A DNA stretch of 14,466 bases from CAZMGV01 sp964621525 [NCBI: uncultured bacterium] (GTDB lineage Bacteria > JAGRBM01): contig CAZUMS010000046.1 of the NCBI GenBank assembly GCA_964621525.1, positions 1 through 14,466 on the forward strand, read 5' to 3'. A model generated the notes under the pieces. The model worked only from the letters and a program-made list of their open reading frames with translations, did not search any database and was not told where the DNA came from. Made by a program: the position numbers and the translations under genes. Below, piece by piece: positions 1 to 5,833 of the stretch (positions are counted from its first letter, which is position 1; the number at the start of each line of letters is the position of its first letter).

Positions 1-590
1 AGCACGTTCAGGTTGCCGAGGTCCGACCGGATCGCGGCATCCACGCCCGGATACTGGACCTTCACGACGACGTCGCGGCCGTCCTTCAGCCTCGCCCGGT
101 GGACCTGCCCGATGCTGGCGGCGGCGAGGGGTTCTTCCTGAACGTCCCGGAACACCTCCTTCATCGGACGCCCCAGCTCGCTTTCGATGACGCCTTTCGC
201 GAGATCGAAGCCCATCGGCGGGGCGCTCGCCTGAAGCTGCTTGAGGATGTTCCGGTACTGGGGCGGGAGGTCGTCGCTGATGAAGCTGAGCATCTGGCCG
301 AACTTCATGAAGGCGCCCTTCATGTTGCCCATCAGCTTCGTCACCTCCTCGGCGCTCTTCAGGTGCGTTTCGTCGATGATCCTGCGGCGGGTTTCCTCGG
401 ACGCGAACAGCCCCCGGAGTTTCGCCCACAGGTAGCGGCCGGACATTTTCGAGGCGGCTCCGGCCACCTGCGCGTTGCGCCCGGCCCTGGAGCCGACAAT
501 CCCCGCCCCGGACCTCTGCCGGAGCTTCCAGGCGAGAAAAACTGCCGCGATCGCCGCACCGGCGCCCGCCAGTATCCACCAGATATTCAC
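1..590 (-). CDS. UbiB/ABC1/AarF-family atypical kinase, 3' end cut off by window edge
   Basis: The first 196 residues of a minus-strand gene are present; the C-terminal part lies outside the window. After a short N-terminal hydrophobic segment (about residues 3-21, NIWWILAGAGAAIAAVFLAW), a probable membrane anchor, come the family hallmarks: the KxGQ motif (KFGQ, residues 96-99), the Ala-rich nucleotide-binding loop (AAASIGQVHRA, about 156-166) and the VVVKVQYPGV strand with the ATP-contacting Lys at 177. ABC1/UbiB proteins are atypical kinase/ATPases tied to quinone synthesis and lipid homeostasis; the exact substrate is not readable here. The chosen start is a GTG 20 bases after the ThiF-like stop, with GGGAGG 11 bases upstream. 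The spacing suggests it is the last visible gene of the cysteine operon. The family is clear; the pathway role is not. Confidence 0.88.
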   Translation of the reverse strand, partial: MNIWWILAGAGAAIAAVFLAWKLRQRSGAGIVGSRAGRNAQVAGAASKMSGRYLWAKLRGLFASEETRRRIIDETHLKSAEEVTKLMGNMKGAFMKFGQMLSFISDDLPPQYRNILKQLQASAPPMGFDLAKGVIESELGRPMKEVFRDVQEEPLAAASIGQVHRARLKDGRDVVVKVQYPGVDAAIRSDLGNLNV

Positions 591-610
591 TTGACGTTCA
601 GCCTCCCGGA

Positions 611-1363
611 CTACGGCTGAATGCTGGACCGCTGGAGCTGGGTCTCGCAATAGGCGTCCGAATCGGCGGGTGCATGGATCGTCGGGTGCTCCCCGCAGAC
701 GGCGCATCCGGGGTTCCTCGGCACCGGAATTTCCCGGAACCGGTTCGGCAGCGCGTCCCAGGTGAGCATCCGCCCGTAGAGCGGCTCGCCCTCGCCGGTC
801 AGGATCTTCACCGCCTCCAGTGCCTGAAGCGTTCCCACGAGTCCCGCCACGACGCCGAGCACGCCGGCTTCCGAGCAGGAGGGGACTTCCCCCGCCGGCG
901 GCGGAGCCTCGAACAGGCACCGGTAGCAGGCACAGTCTCCGGGCCGCACGGACATGAGCTGGCCGTGGAAGCGCAGGATGCCGGCGATGACAAAGGGCTT
1001 TCGCTCGAGGACGCAGGCGTCGTTCACGAGGAACTTCGTCGGGAAATTGTCCGACCCCTCGACCACCACGTCGTAGCGGCTGACGAGCTCCCGCACGTTG
1101 GAACTGTTCAGATAGAGCCGGTGGGTTTCGACTTCGAGATCGGGCCGGAGCTTTCCGAGCGACCGGCGGGCGGAGTCCACCTTGGGGAGCCCCACCGACC
1201 AGTCCTTGTGGAGAATCTGCCGCTGGAGGTTCGACCGGTCCACGACGTCGTTGTCCACGATCCCGAGCCGCCCGATCCCGGCCGCCGCCAGATACAGGGC
1301 GGCCGGAGAACCGAGTCCCCCCGCGCCGACGAGCAGGGCGGAACTGTTCCGGAGCAGAGCCAT
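611..1363 (-). CDS. ThiF/MoeB/HesA-type E1-like adenylyltransferase (CysO-activating, no rhodanese domain)
   Basis: A 250-residue E1-like enzyme expected to adenylate the Gly-Gly tail of a ubiquitin-fold sulfur carrier. Visible are the nucleotide-binding GAGGLG (13-18), the acidic residue after the second strand (D37), the NLQRQ signature (45-49), K61, the conserved Asp in GSDNF (D105), the SCSEAGVLG segment with C163, and two Zn-binding CxxC pairs (C146/C149 and C220/C223). The natural partner is the CysO-like protein at the head of the operon. It starts almost directly at the P-loop and lacks the N-terminal RYxRQ-type helix common in MoeB/ThiF. It also lacks the C-terminal rhodanese domain of mycobacterial MoeZ, so the sulfur donor must be another protein. 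The start is well supported: GGGAGG lies just upstream, and the ATG shares its A with the preceding gene's TGA (TGATG), indicating translational coupling. Confidence 0.9.
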   Translation of the reverse strand: MALLRNSSALLVGAGGLGSPAALYLAAAGIGRLGIVDNDVVDRSNLQRQILHKDWSVGLPKVDSARRSLGKLRPDLEVETHRLYLNSSNVRELVSRYDVVVEGSDNFPTKFLVNDACVLERKPFVIAGILRFHGQLMSVRPGDCACYRCLFEAPPPAGEVPSCSEAGVLGVVAGLVGTLQALEAVKILTGEGEPLYGRMLTWDALPNRFREIPVPRNPGCAVCGEHPTIHAPADSDAYCETQLQRSSIQP

Positions 1364-2484
1364 CAGCCCTCCCGGCCGCCGGGCACCGGAACCGGCCGGG
1401 CCCGCTCGCAGGCGAGCGCGATCACATCGACGGCTTCGTTCGGCTCCAGATCCGTGAAGCCGTCCGTCACGGCGTCCAGAACCCGGTGGCAGACCCGCGA
1501 GATGCGGTCCCGCTGGGCGGGCTCGCCCTTCAGAGACCGTTCGAGCGTTTCCAGGACCTTCTCCGGCATCCGGAACTCGCCCGAGATCACGAGGTTCCAG
1601 ATCCGGCCCTCGCGGACCTCGACGGCGGCGCGCAGCGCCCCCGAGCGGGTCAGCGCCGTCACGACACCGTTCACGCCGGACGGGGACGACCGGCCGAACC
1701 GCCAGATGTCGGCGGCGAAGCGTTCGCGCTCCAGCTGCTGCACGGCTTCACGCTCGGCGCCCGAATACGGTTTCGCCTCGGGAGGGCCGTCCAGGATCCG
1801 TTCGAGGGCGCGGGCGATACCGGAAAGAAACGCCGGCCGGTCGAGGGAGTCGAGCCGCTGCTGGAGTCCGGGCGGCATGGCGAGCGGATCGCCCCAGAAG
1901 TCGCCGATCGATTCCATCTCCGCCCGGCGGTTCATGGAGAGCGACGGCGTCGCCGTGCGGGTGATGATGAAGGTTTCGATGAGAAAACCCCGGCCCTCGA
2001 TCGCCATGAGGCCGAACGAGGCCACCGGATAACGGACCGGGCCGCCCGGCCCTTCGGTGACGAAAACGGCCTGGTTGCGGGCTTCGGCGGCGACGGGAAG
2101 ACCGACCGCGTTCATGGCGGCGGTCACTTCGTCCGAAACGCGGCCCAGCCACTCCCGGGGCGGACGGCTGCGTCCCCTGCCGGTGTGGGGAACGATCATC
2201 GCGATGCCGACGGCCTGCGGGCCGAGCCGGAGCAGCTTGCCGCCCGAGAGGCGGCGGCCGATCTCGACGCCGTTCCGCTGGCAGATCGCCGGGTCCACTT
2301 CCACGTCGGCCGCCTGATAGCGGCCGAGGAGACAGACCGGCGAGGCGAAGTCGAACAGCCGGACCACCGGCTGGTCCCCCTCCTGCACATGATCCAGAAA
2401 CCAGGCGTTCGCCGCCGAGGACCAGCTCGCCGAGGGACGTTCCTCGACGAGGTAACGCCAGCGTTCGGGACGCAGGATCCTCAT
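1363..2484 (-). CDS. Divergent biotin/lipoate A/B ligase-like protein lacking the usual catalytic Lys
   Basis: A 373-residue protein resembling lipoate-protein ligase A. The N-terminal part shows WxxAANAW, a PVVRLFDFASPVCLLGRYQ block (39-57) and RRLSGGK (77-83), the counterpart of RRxSGGG in LplA. The C-terminal third (about 265-335, with AAVEVREGRIWNLVISGEF) resembles the LplA accessory domain. Canonical ligases carry an essential Lys in a K-[IV]-[SG]-G motif after the second conserved block. The equivalent stretch here reads VRYPVASFGLMAIEGRGFL, and there is no Lys between K83 and K238. It may be an inactive, lipoyl-binding or altered-activity member. The start is the ATG overlapping the JAMM stop (ATGA); an upstream in-frame GTG would lie inside the JAMM gene. 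It sits between the JAMM and E1 genes of the cysteine operon, so a sulfur-related role is possible but only inferred from position. Confidence 0.8.
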   Translation of the reverse strand: MRILRPERWRYLVEERPSASWSSAANAWFLDHVQEGDQPVVRLFDFASPVCLLGRYQAADVEVDPAICQRNGVEIGRRLSGGKLLRLGPQAVGIAMIVPHTGRGRSRPPREWLGRVSDEVTAAMNAVGLPVAAEARNQAVFVTEGPGGPVRYPVASFGLMAIEGRGFLIETFIITRTATPSLSMNRRAEMESIGDFWGDPLAMPPGLQQRLDSLDRPAFLSGIARALERILDGPPEAKPYSGAEREAVQQLERERFAADIWRFGRSSPSGVNGVVTALTRSGALRAAVEVREGRIWNLVISGEFRMPEKVLETLERSLKGEPAQRDRISRVCHRVLDAVTDGFTDLEPNEAVDVIALACERARPVPVPGGREG

Positions 2485-2912
2485 GGCGCCACCTCGACGG
2501 GTTCCTCGGCAAACTGGCCGCCTTCGGAGCGCACGACCCAGCTCCGGAGCTCGGCCGGCTGCCCTTTGGGCACGCTCAGGATGACCCACGAGAGTCCCGG
2601 CCACGGTTCGGCGAACGAAAGATCGGTGAGGGACGGGCGCGCCGGGCTGTCGGGATGCGAATGGTAGAAACCGAGAAGCGAAAGCCCTTCACGGTCGGCG
2701 CTCCGCTCCACCTGCATCAGCTCCCTGGGATCCAGGGTAAACCGGTCTCTGGCCCGCTCGGTATTCATGTTCCGCATCCGGACGGTCCGCACGACCAGCA
2801 CCCGCCCGTCCTCGCGGCTGCCGATCAGCGCCCCGCAACATTCGTCGGGATAACCATCGCTTCCGTGCGCCCGGATCGCCCGGTCACATTCAGATTTCAA
2901 GACAAGAGCCAT
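2481..2912 (-). CDS. mec: JAMM/MPN+ Zn metalloprotease (Mec-like, CysO-cysteine hydrolase)
   Basis: A 143-residue MPN domain protein. The complete JAMM Zn site is visible: E24 in PDECCG, then H84-x-H86 with seven residues to S94 and two more to D97 (YHSHPDSPARPSLTD), the exact HxHx7Sx2D pattern. In the mycobacterial system Mec cleaves the CysO-cysteine adduct after CysM forms it, releasing free cysteine and regenerating the Gly-Gly carrier. CysO-like and CysM-like genes lie immediately upstream here, which makes this the likely substrate. The start chosen is the ATG with GAAGG a few bases upstream, giving MALVLKSECDRAI; an extended frame to about 3077 would overlap cysM and looks like its shadow. 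Its stop overlaps the next start (ATGA). The family assignment is near certain; the substrate is inferred from the neighbourhood. Confidence 0.9.
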   Translation of the reverse strand: MALVLKSECDRAIRAHGSDGYPDECCGALIGSREDGRVLVVRTVRMRNMNTERARDRFTLDPRELMQVERSADREGLSLLGFYHSHPDSPARPSLTDLSFAEPWPGLSWVILSVPKGQPAELRSWVVRSEGGQFAEEPVEVAP

Positions 2913-2955
2913 CCCTGCCTTCAAGGATACCCCATTTGAGAGAAAGGGCGAACCC

Positions 2956-3933
2956 TCACTCCTCGTCATTCCAGAGCGCTGTCGAGAGGTACCGCTCGCC
3001 GCTGTCGGCGAGAATGCAGACGATAAAACCGGTCTCGAGGGTCTTCGCAAGCTCGACCGCCTTGTGGACCGCCGCACCGCAGCTCTGGCCCACCATCATC
3101 CCTTCTTCCCGGACGAGGCGGCGGGCCATGTCGTAGGCATCTTCCGTCTCCACGGGGCGCGTCTCGTGGAACGACTCCGGATCGAACGTCTCCGGCACGA
3201 TGGAGCTCTCCATGTGCTTGAGCCCTTCGATGCCGTGAAAGCCGTCGGAAGGCTCCACTGCAATCACCCGGACGTCCGGATGATGGTCCCTGAAATAGCG
3301 GCCCGTGCCCGTGGCGGTGCCGCCCGTGCCGAGCGTCGCCACCACATGCGTCACCCGGCCGCCAGCCTGCCGCCAGATCTCGGGGCCGGTCGTATCGTAG
3401 TGGGCCTGCGGGTTCGCGTGATTCCGGTACTGGTCGGGCCGGAAGTATTTCTCCGGGTCTTTCGCATAGATCTCCCGGCAGAGCAGGATCGCACCGTCCG
3501 AGCCCTCGTGCGGGTCGGACAGAATGACGTTCGCCCCGTAGGCCTTGAGGATCTTCTTGCGTTCCTCGGAGGCGTTGGCGGCCATGACCAGTTCGACGGG
3601 GTAGCCGAGCGCCGCACCGATCATGGCGAGGGCGATGCCGGTGTTGCCGGACGTCGAATCGAGAATCGTCCGGCCGGGTTTCAGCTCTCCCGATTCGAGC
3701 CCCCGCCAGATCATCCAGAGGGCGGGCCGGGCCTTCACGGAACCCGAGGCGTTGCAGAGTTCCAGTTTCGCATAGATGGAAACAGCGGGCGGAAGCCCGG
3801 CCGTCACACGGTTCAGCCGGACCAGCGGGGTCTCCCCCACCAGAGCGAGGATCGAATCGGATCCGAAACGGCTGCGTACCCGGCTCGCTGCGCCGGGATC
3901 CCGGTGGAGAGGGACGAAACGGGCCACTGTCAT
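2956..3933 (-). CDS. cysM: PLP-dependent cysteine synthase, CysM-like (sulfur-carrier dependent)
   Basis: A 325-residue fold-type II PLP enzyme. Motifs in order: GETPLVRLN (33-41), SGSVKARPA with the Schiff-base Lys at 67, TSGNTGIAL (94-102), the phosphate-binding GTGGTATGTG (202-211) and GQSCGAAV (283-290) near the C-terminus. O-acetylserine sulfhydrylases use free sulfide; mycobacterial CysM uses O-phosphoserine and CysO thiocarboxylate. The EGLKHMESSIVPETFD segment (236-251) resembles the mycobacterial CysM ALRNMDEGFVPELYD block rather than the CysK GPHKIQGIG block; K239 falls where I recall the phosphoserine-binding Arg220 of Mtb CysM. The substrate is therefore probably an activated serine plus CysO-COSH. 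The ATG has AAAGGG close upstream. It lies 73 bases after cysO and 43 before the JAMM gene, all in one direction. Confidence 0.88.
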   Translation of the reverse strand: MTVARFVPLHRDPGAASRVRSRFGSDSILALVGETPLVRLNRVTAGLPPAVSIYAKLELCNASGSVKARPALWMIWRGLESGELKPGRTILDSTSGNTGIALAMIGAALGYPVELVMAANASEERKKILKAYGANVILSDPHEGSDGAILLCREIYAKDPEKYFRPDQYRNHANPQAHYDTTGPEIWRQAGGRVTHVVATLGTGGTATGTGRYFRDHHPDVRVIAVEPSDGFHGIEGLKHMESSIVPETFDPESFHETRPVETEDAYDMARRLVREEGMMVGQSCGAAVHKAVELAKTLETGFIVCILADSGERYLSTALWNDEE

Positions 3934-4006
3934 GCCCTTTCAGCCGGTGGGGCCCCCTCTCCACATGCAGCCGGAGGACACTCGGAAACCGGCGGATGCT
4001 TCGGGT

Positions 4007-4282
4007 TCAGCCGCCGGCGATCGCCGGGACGATGCCGATCTCGTCCCCGTCTTTCACGGCGGTTTCGACGGAATCCATGAACCGGATGTCCTCGTCGTTC
4101 AGGAACACGTTCACGAATTTGCGGATCTTCCCCTGCTCGTCGCAGATCCGGTCCTTGAGACCGGGGTTGTTCCTGTCGAGATCGGCGATGATCTCCCGGA
4201 TCGTCGCGCCAGCTGCCGTCACTTCGGCGGCGTTGTTCGTGTATTTGCGGAGCGGCGTCGGAATTCGAACCTTGATGGCCAC
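4007..4282 (-). CDS. cysO: CysO-type ubiquitin-fold sulfur carrier protein ending in Gly-Gly
   Basis: A 91-residue MoaD/ThiS-fold protein beginning MAIKVRIPTPLRKYTNN and ending DGDEIGIVPAIAGG. The terminal Gly-Gly is the site that E1-like enzymes adenylate and that is then converted to a thiocarboxylate. The FVNVFLNDEDIRF core and the PAIAGG tail match mycobacterial CysO (VNIYVNDEDVRF, PAVAGG) more closely than MoaD or ThiS as I recall them. The start is a GTG; it is chosen because a perfect AAGGAGG (4292-4298) lies nine bases upstream. It is the first gene of the minus-strand operon and diverges from the thiolase gene. It should act in the cytosol with the CysM-like, JAMM and E1 proteins encoded downstream. 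Confidence 0.92.
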   Translation of the reverse strand: MAIKVRIPTPLRKYTNNAAEVTAAGATIREIIADLDRNNPGLKDRICDEQGKIRKFVNVFLNDEDIRFMDSVETAVKDGDEIGIVPAIAGG

Positions 4283-4316
4283 GGGTGCGGGCCTCCTTGG
4301 GGCGGAATGTGCCCCT

Positions 4317-4329
4317 GAATGTCACATTC
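4317..4329. promoter_or_regulatory. Palindrome GAATGT-C-ACATTC in the cysO leader, possible operator
   Basis: A perfect 6+6 base inverted repeat with one central base sits about 35 bases upstream of the cysO start. A further copy of the half-site GAATGT occurs at 4305-4310 in direct orientation, 12 bases away. The position would suit a regulator of the cysteine operon, but no regulator gene in the window is linked to it and I could not identify a convincing minus-strand promoter around it. Confidence 0.35.
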
Positions 4330-4391
4330 GCCCGTCAGGCGGCAAGTGGGTTGCCACCCGGAGCGGCCGCCCTCACTCCTGCCCTTATCTG

Positions 4392-4409
4392 ATTGACGCG
4401 CCAGTCAAT
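4392..4409. promoter_or_regulatory. Inverted repeat ATTGAC-N6-GTCAAT overlapping the thiolase -35, probable operator
   Basis: Perfect 6-base arms are separated by GCGCCA. The left arm contains the thiolase -35 hexamer and the right arm falls in the spacer, so a bound protein would block RNA polymerase. The architecture suits a TetR-family dimer, and a TetR gene lies about 2.8 kb away. The same palindrome was not found upstream of that tetR gene, so the link to it is unproven. Confidence 0.5.
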
Positions 4410-4421
4410 TTCCGGTATCAA
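4393..4421 (+). promoter_or_regulatory. Sigma70-like promoter of the thiolase gene
   Basis: The -35 TTGACG (4393-4398, 5 of 6 to consensus) and the -10 TATCAA (4416-4421, 4 of 6) are separated by exactly 17 bases. Transcription would start near 4428, leaving a leader of about 70 bases before the thiolase ATG. Two inverted repeats overlap or follow it. Confidence 0.55.
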
Positions 4422-4431
4422 CAGGCCTCGG

Positions 4432-4447
4432 CTGAACCACGGTTCAG
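4432..4447. promoter_or_regulatory. Inverted repeat CTGAACC-AC-GGTTCAG, second probable operator
   Basis: Perfect 7-base arms with a 2-base centre lie just downstream of the predicted thiolase transcription start. Its sequence differs from the upstream ATTGAC palindrome, so two different regulators, or one tolerant one, may act. As RNA the two-base loop is too tight for a good hairpin, which favours a DNA-binding site. TGAACC/GGTTCA half-sites are typical of several dimeric repressors. Confidence 0.5.
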
Positions 4448-4499
4448 TCCAAGTTCGAAGCGTCACGCACCCAAAGGAGCCTGAAGGAGGTTACAGATC

Positions 4500-5756
4500 A
4501 TGGCGGATGCATTCATTTACGGAACCACGCGTACGGCGATGGGCAAGAAGAAGGGGATTCTCCAGGACACGCACCCGATGGATGTCGCCGTTGCGGCGCT
4601 CCAGGGGCTCGCCAAGCAGTGCAACCTGGACAACGAAAAACTGAAGCAGGTTGAAGACGTCATCATGGGCTGCGTTTCGCAGACCGGCGAGCAGGGCGCC
4701 AACATCGCCCGCGGATCGGTCCTTGCGGCCGGCTGGCCCATCGAGGTTTCCGGCGTCGCCATCAACCGGTTCTGCGGCTCCGGCCAGCAGGCGGTGAACT
4801 TCGCCGCCCAGGCCGTCATGAGCGGCGCCCAGGATCTCGTGGTCGGCGCCGGCGTCGAGCACATGACCCGCGTCCCCATGGGCGTGGACATGTTCCAGAA
4901 GGAAAAGATGACGATGCCGCCCAAGTCGCTCATCTCCAAGTATTCCCTCGTTCCGCAGGGGCTGTCGGCCGAGATGATCGCCGAGAAGTGGAAATTCACC
5001 CGCCAGCAGCTGGACGAGTTCTCGGTCAAGTCCCAGAAGAACGCGCACAACGCGATCTCCAAGGGCCACTTCAAGAAAGAAATCACCGTCATGACGGTGA
5101 AGACCGACAAGGGCGCGGCCGAAGCCTACCGGGCGCACCTCGAGAAGTTCATGAGCGCCGACGAGGCCGCCAAGCACTTCAAGGCGCTCGAAGGCGACAA
5201 GGTGGAAGTGACCTTCGACACCGACGAGCACCCGCGCCCCGAAACGACCCTCGAGGGTCTCGGCAAGCTGAAGCCGGTGTTCAAGCCCACGGGCGTGATC
5301 CACGCCGGAAACTCGTCGGGCATCGTGGACGGCGCCTCGGCAGTCCTGATCGGCAGCGAGAAGGCGGGCAAGGAACTGGGCCTCAAGCCCCGCGCCCGCA
5401 TCGTCGCCATGGCGGTCGCCGGCTCCGAGCCGGTCATCATGCTCACGGGCCCGATCCCGGCCACCCAGAAGTGCCTGAAGAAGGCCGGCATGAAGATCGA
5501 CCAGATCGACGTCATCGAGATCAACGAAGCGTTCGCTCCGGTTCCGCTCTGCACGATCCAGGACATCGGCATGGACCCGAACAAGGTCAACGTGAACGGC
5601 GGCGCCATCGCCCTCGGGCACCCGCTGGGCGCCTCGGGAGCCCGCCTGATCGGCACGCTGGTGAACGAGCTCGAGCGCACGAACAAGCGCTACGGCCTCG
5701 CCACCATGTGCATCGGCTTCGGCATGGGCATCACGACGATCGTCGAACGCGTGTAA
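4500..5756 (+). CDS. Acetyl-CoA acetyltransferase / 3-ketoacyl-CoA thiolase
   Basis: A 418-residue thiolase, the only plus-strand gene. It has the nucleophilic Cys (C92 in NRFCGSGQQ), NEAFA (342-346), GHPLGASGAR with H374, and the acid/base Cys (C404 in MCIGFGMG). These give the complete Cys-His-Cys set, so it should be active in thiolytic cleavage or Claisen condensation of 3-ketoacyl-CoA. Near residues 200-245 there is a somewhat long charged loop before the RPETTLEGLGKLKPVF block. Two Shine-Dalgarno-like sites precede the ATG; AAGGAGG at 4484-4490 is correctly spaced. The gene is monocistronic, with its own promoter and a terminator directly after. Chain-length preference cannot be read; the nearby GMC oxidoreductase makes fatty acid or sterol catabolism plausible. 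Confidence 0.93.
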   Translation: MADAFIYGTTRTAMGKKKGILQDTHPMDVAVAALQGLAKQCNLDNEKLKQVEDVIMGCVSQTGEQGANIARGSVLAAGWPIEVSGVAINRFCGSGQQAVNFAAQAVMSGAQDLVVGAGVEHMTRVPMGVDMFQKEKMTMPPKSLISKYSLVPQGLSAEMIAEKWKFTRQQLDEFSVKSQKNAHNAISKGHFKKEITVMTVKTDKGAAEAYRAHLEKFMSADEAAKHFKALEGDKVEVTFDTDEHPRPETTLEGLGKLKPVFKPTGVIHAGNSSGIVDGASAVLIGSEKAGKELGLKPRARIVAMAVAGSEPVIMLTGPIPATQKCLKKAGMKIDQIDVIEINEAFAPVPLCTIQDIGMDPNKVNVNGGAIALGHPLGASGARLIGTLVNELERTNKRYGLATMCIGFGMGITTIVERV

Positions 5757-5788
5757 GCTCCGCCGCAAGGCGCGTCTAAAGCTCCGGG

Positions 5789-5827
5789 CCCCGGTTTCTC
5801 CCAGCGAGAACCGGGGTTCGGCGCTTT
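5789..5827. terminator. Intrinsic terminator between convergent thiolase and GMC oxidoreductase genes
   Basis: The CCCCGGTTTCTC arm (5789-5800) pairs with GAGAACCGGGG (5806-5816), with one bulged T and a five-base loop. On the plus strand this is followed by TTCGGCGCTTTT. It lies 30 bases after the thiolase stop and just beyond the stop of the opposing gene, so it may serve both directions, although the T tract is clear only on the plus strand. Confidence 0.7.
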
Positions 5828-5833
5828 TGCGGG

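Noticed and set aside
1363-2604. Longer N-terminus for the ligase-like protein (413 residues)
   Set aside because: It would run 120 bases back into the JAMM gene; the ATG in the ATGA overlap gives the natural start.
674-2667. Long plus-strand open frames opposite the E1, ligase-like and JAMM genes
   Set aside because: They are Arg/Pro/His-rich antisense frames, as expected in GC-rich DNA, with no ribosome sites or family motifs; the minus-strand frames carry clear domains.
2481-3077. Longer N-terminus for the JAMM protein (198 residues)
   Set aside because: The extra part is Arg/Ser-rich out-of-frame cysM sequence; the ATG at 2912 has a ribosome site and begins at the normal MPN domain start.
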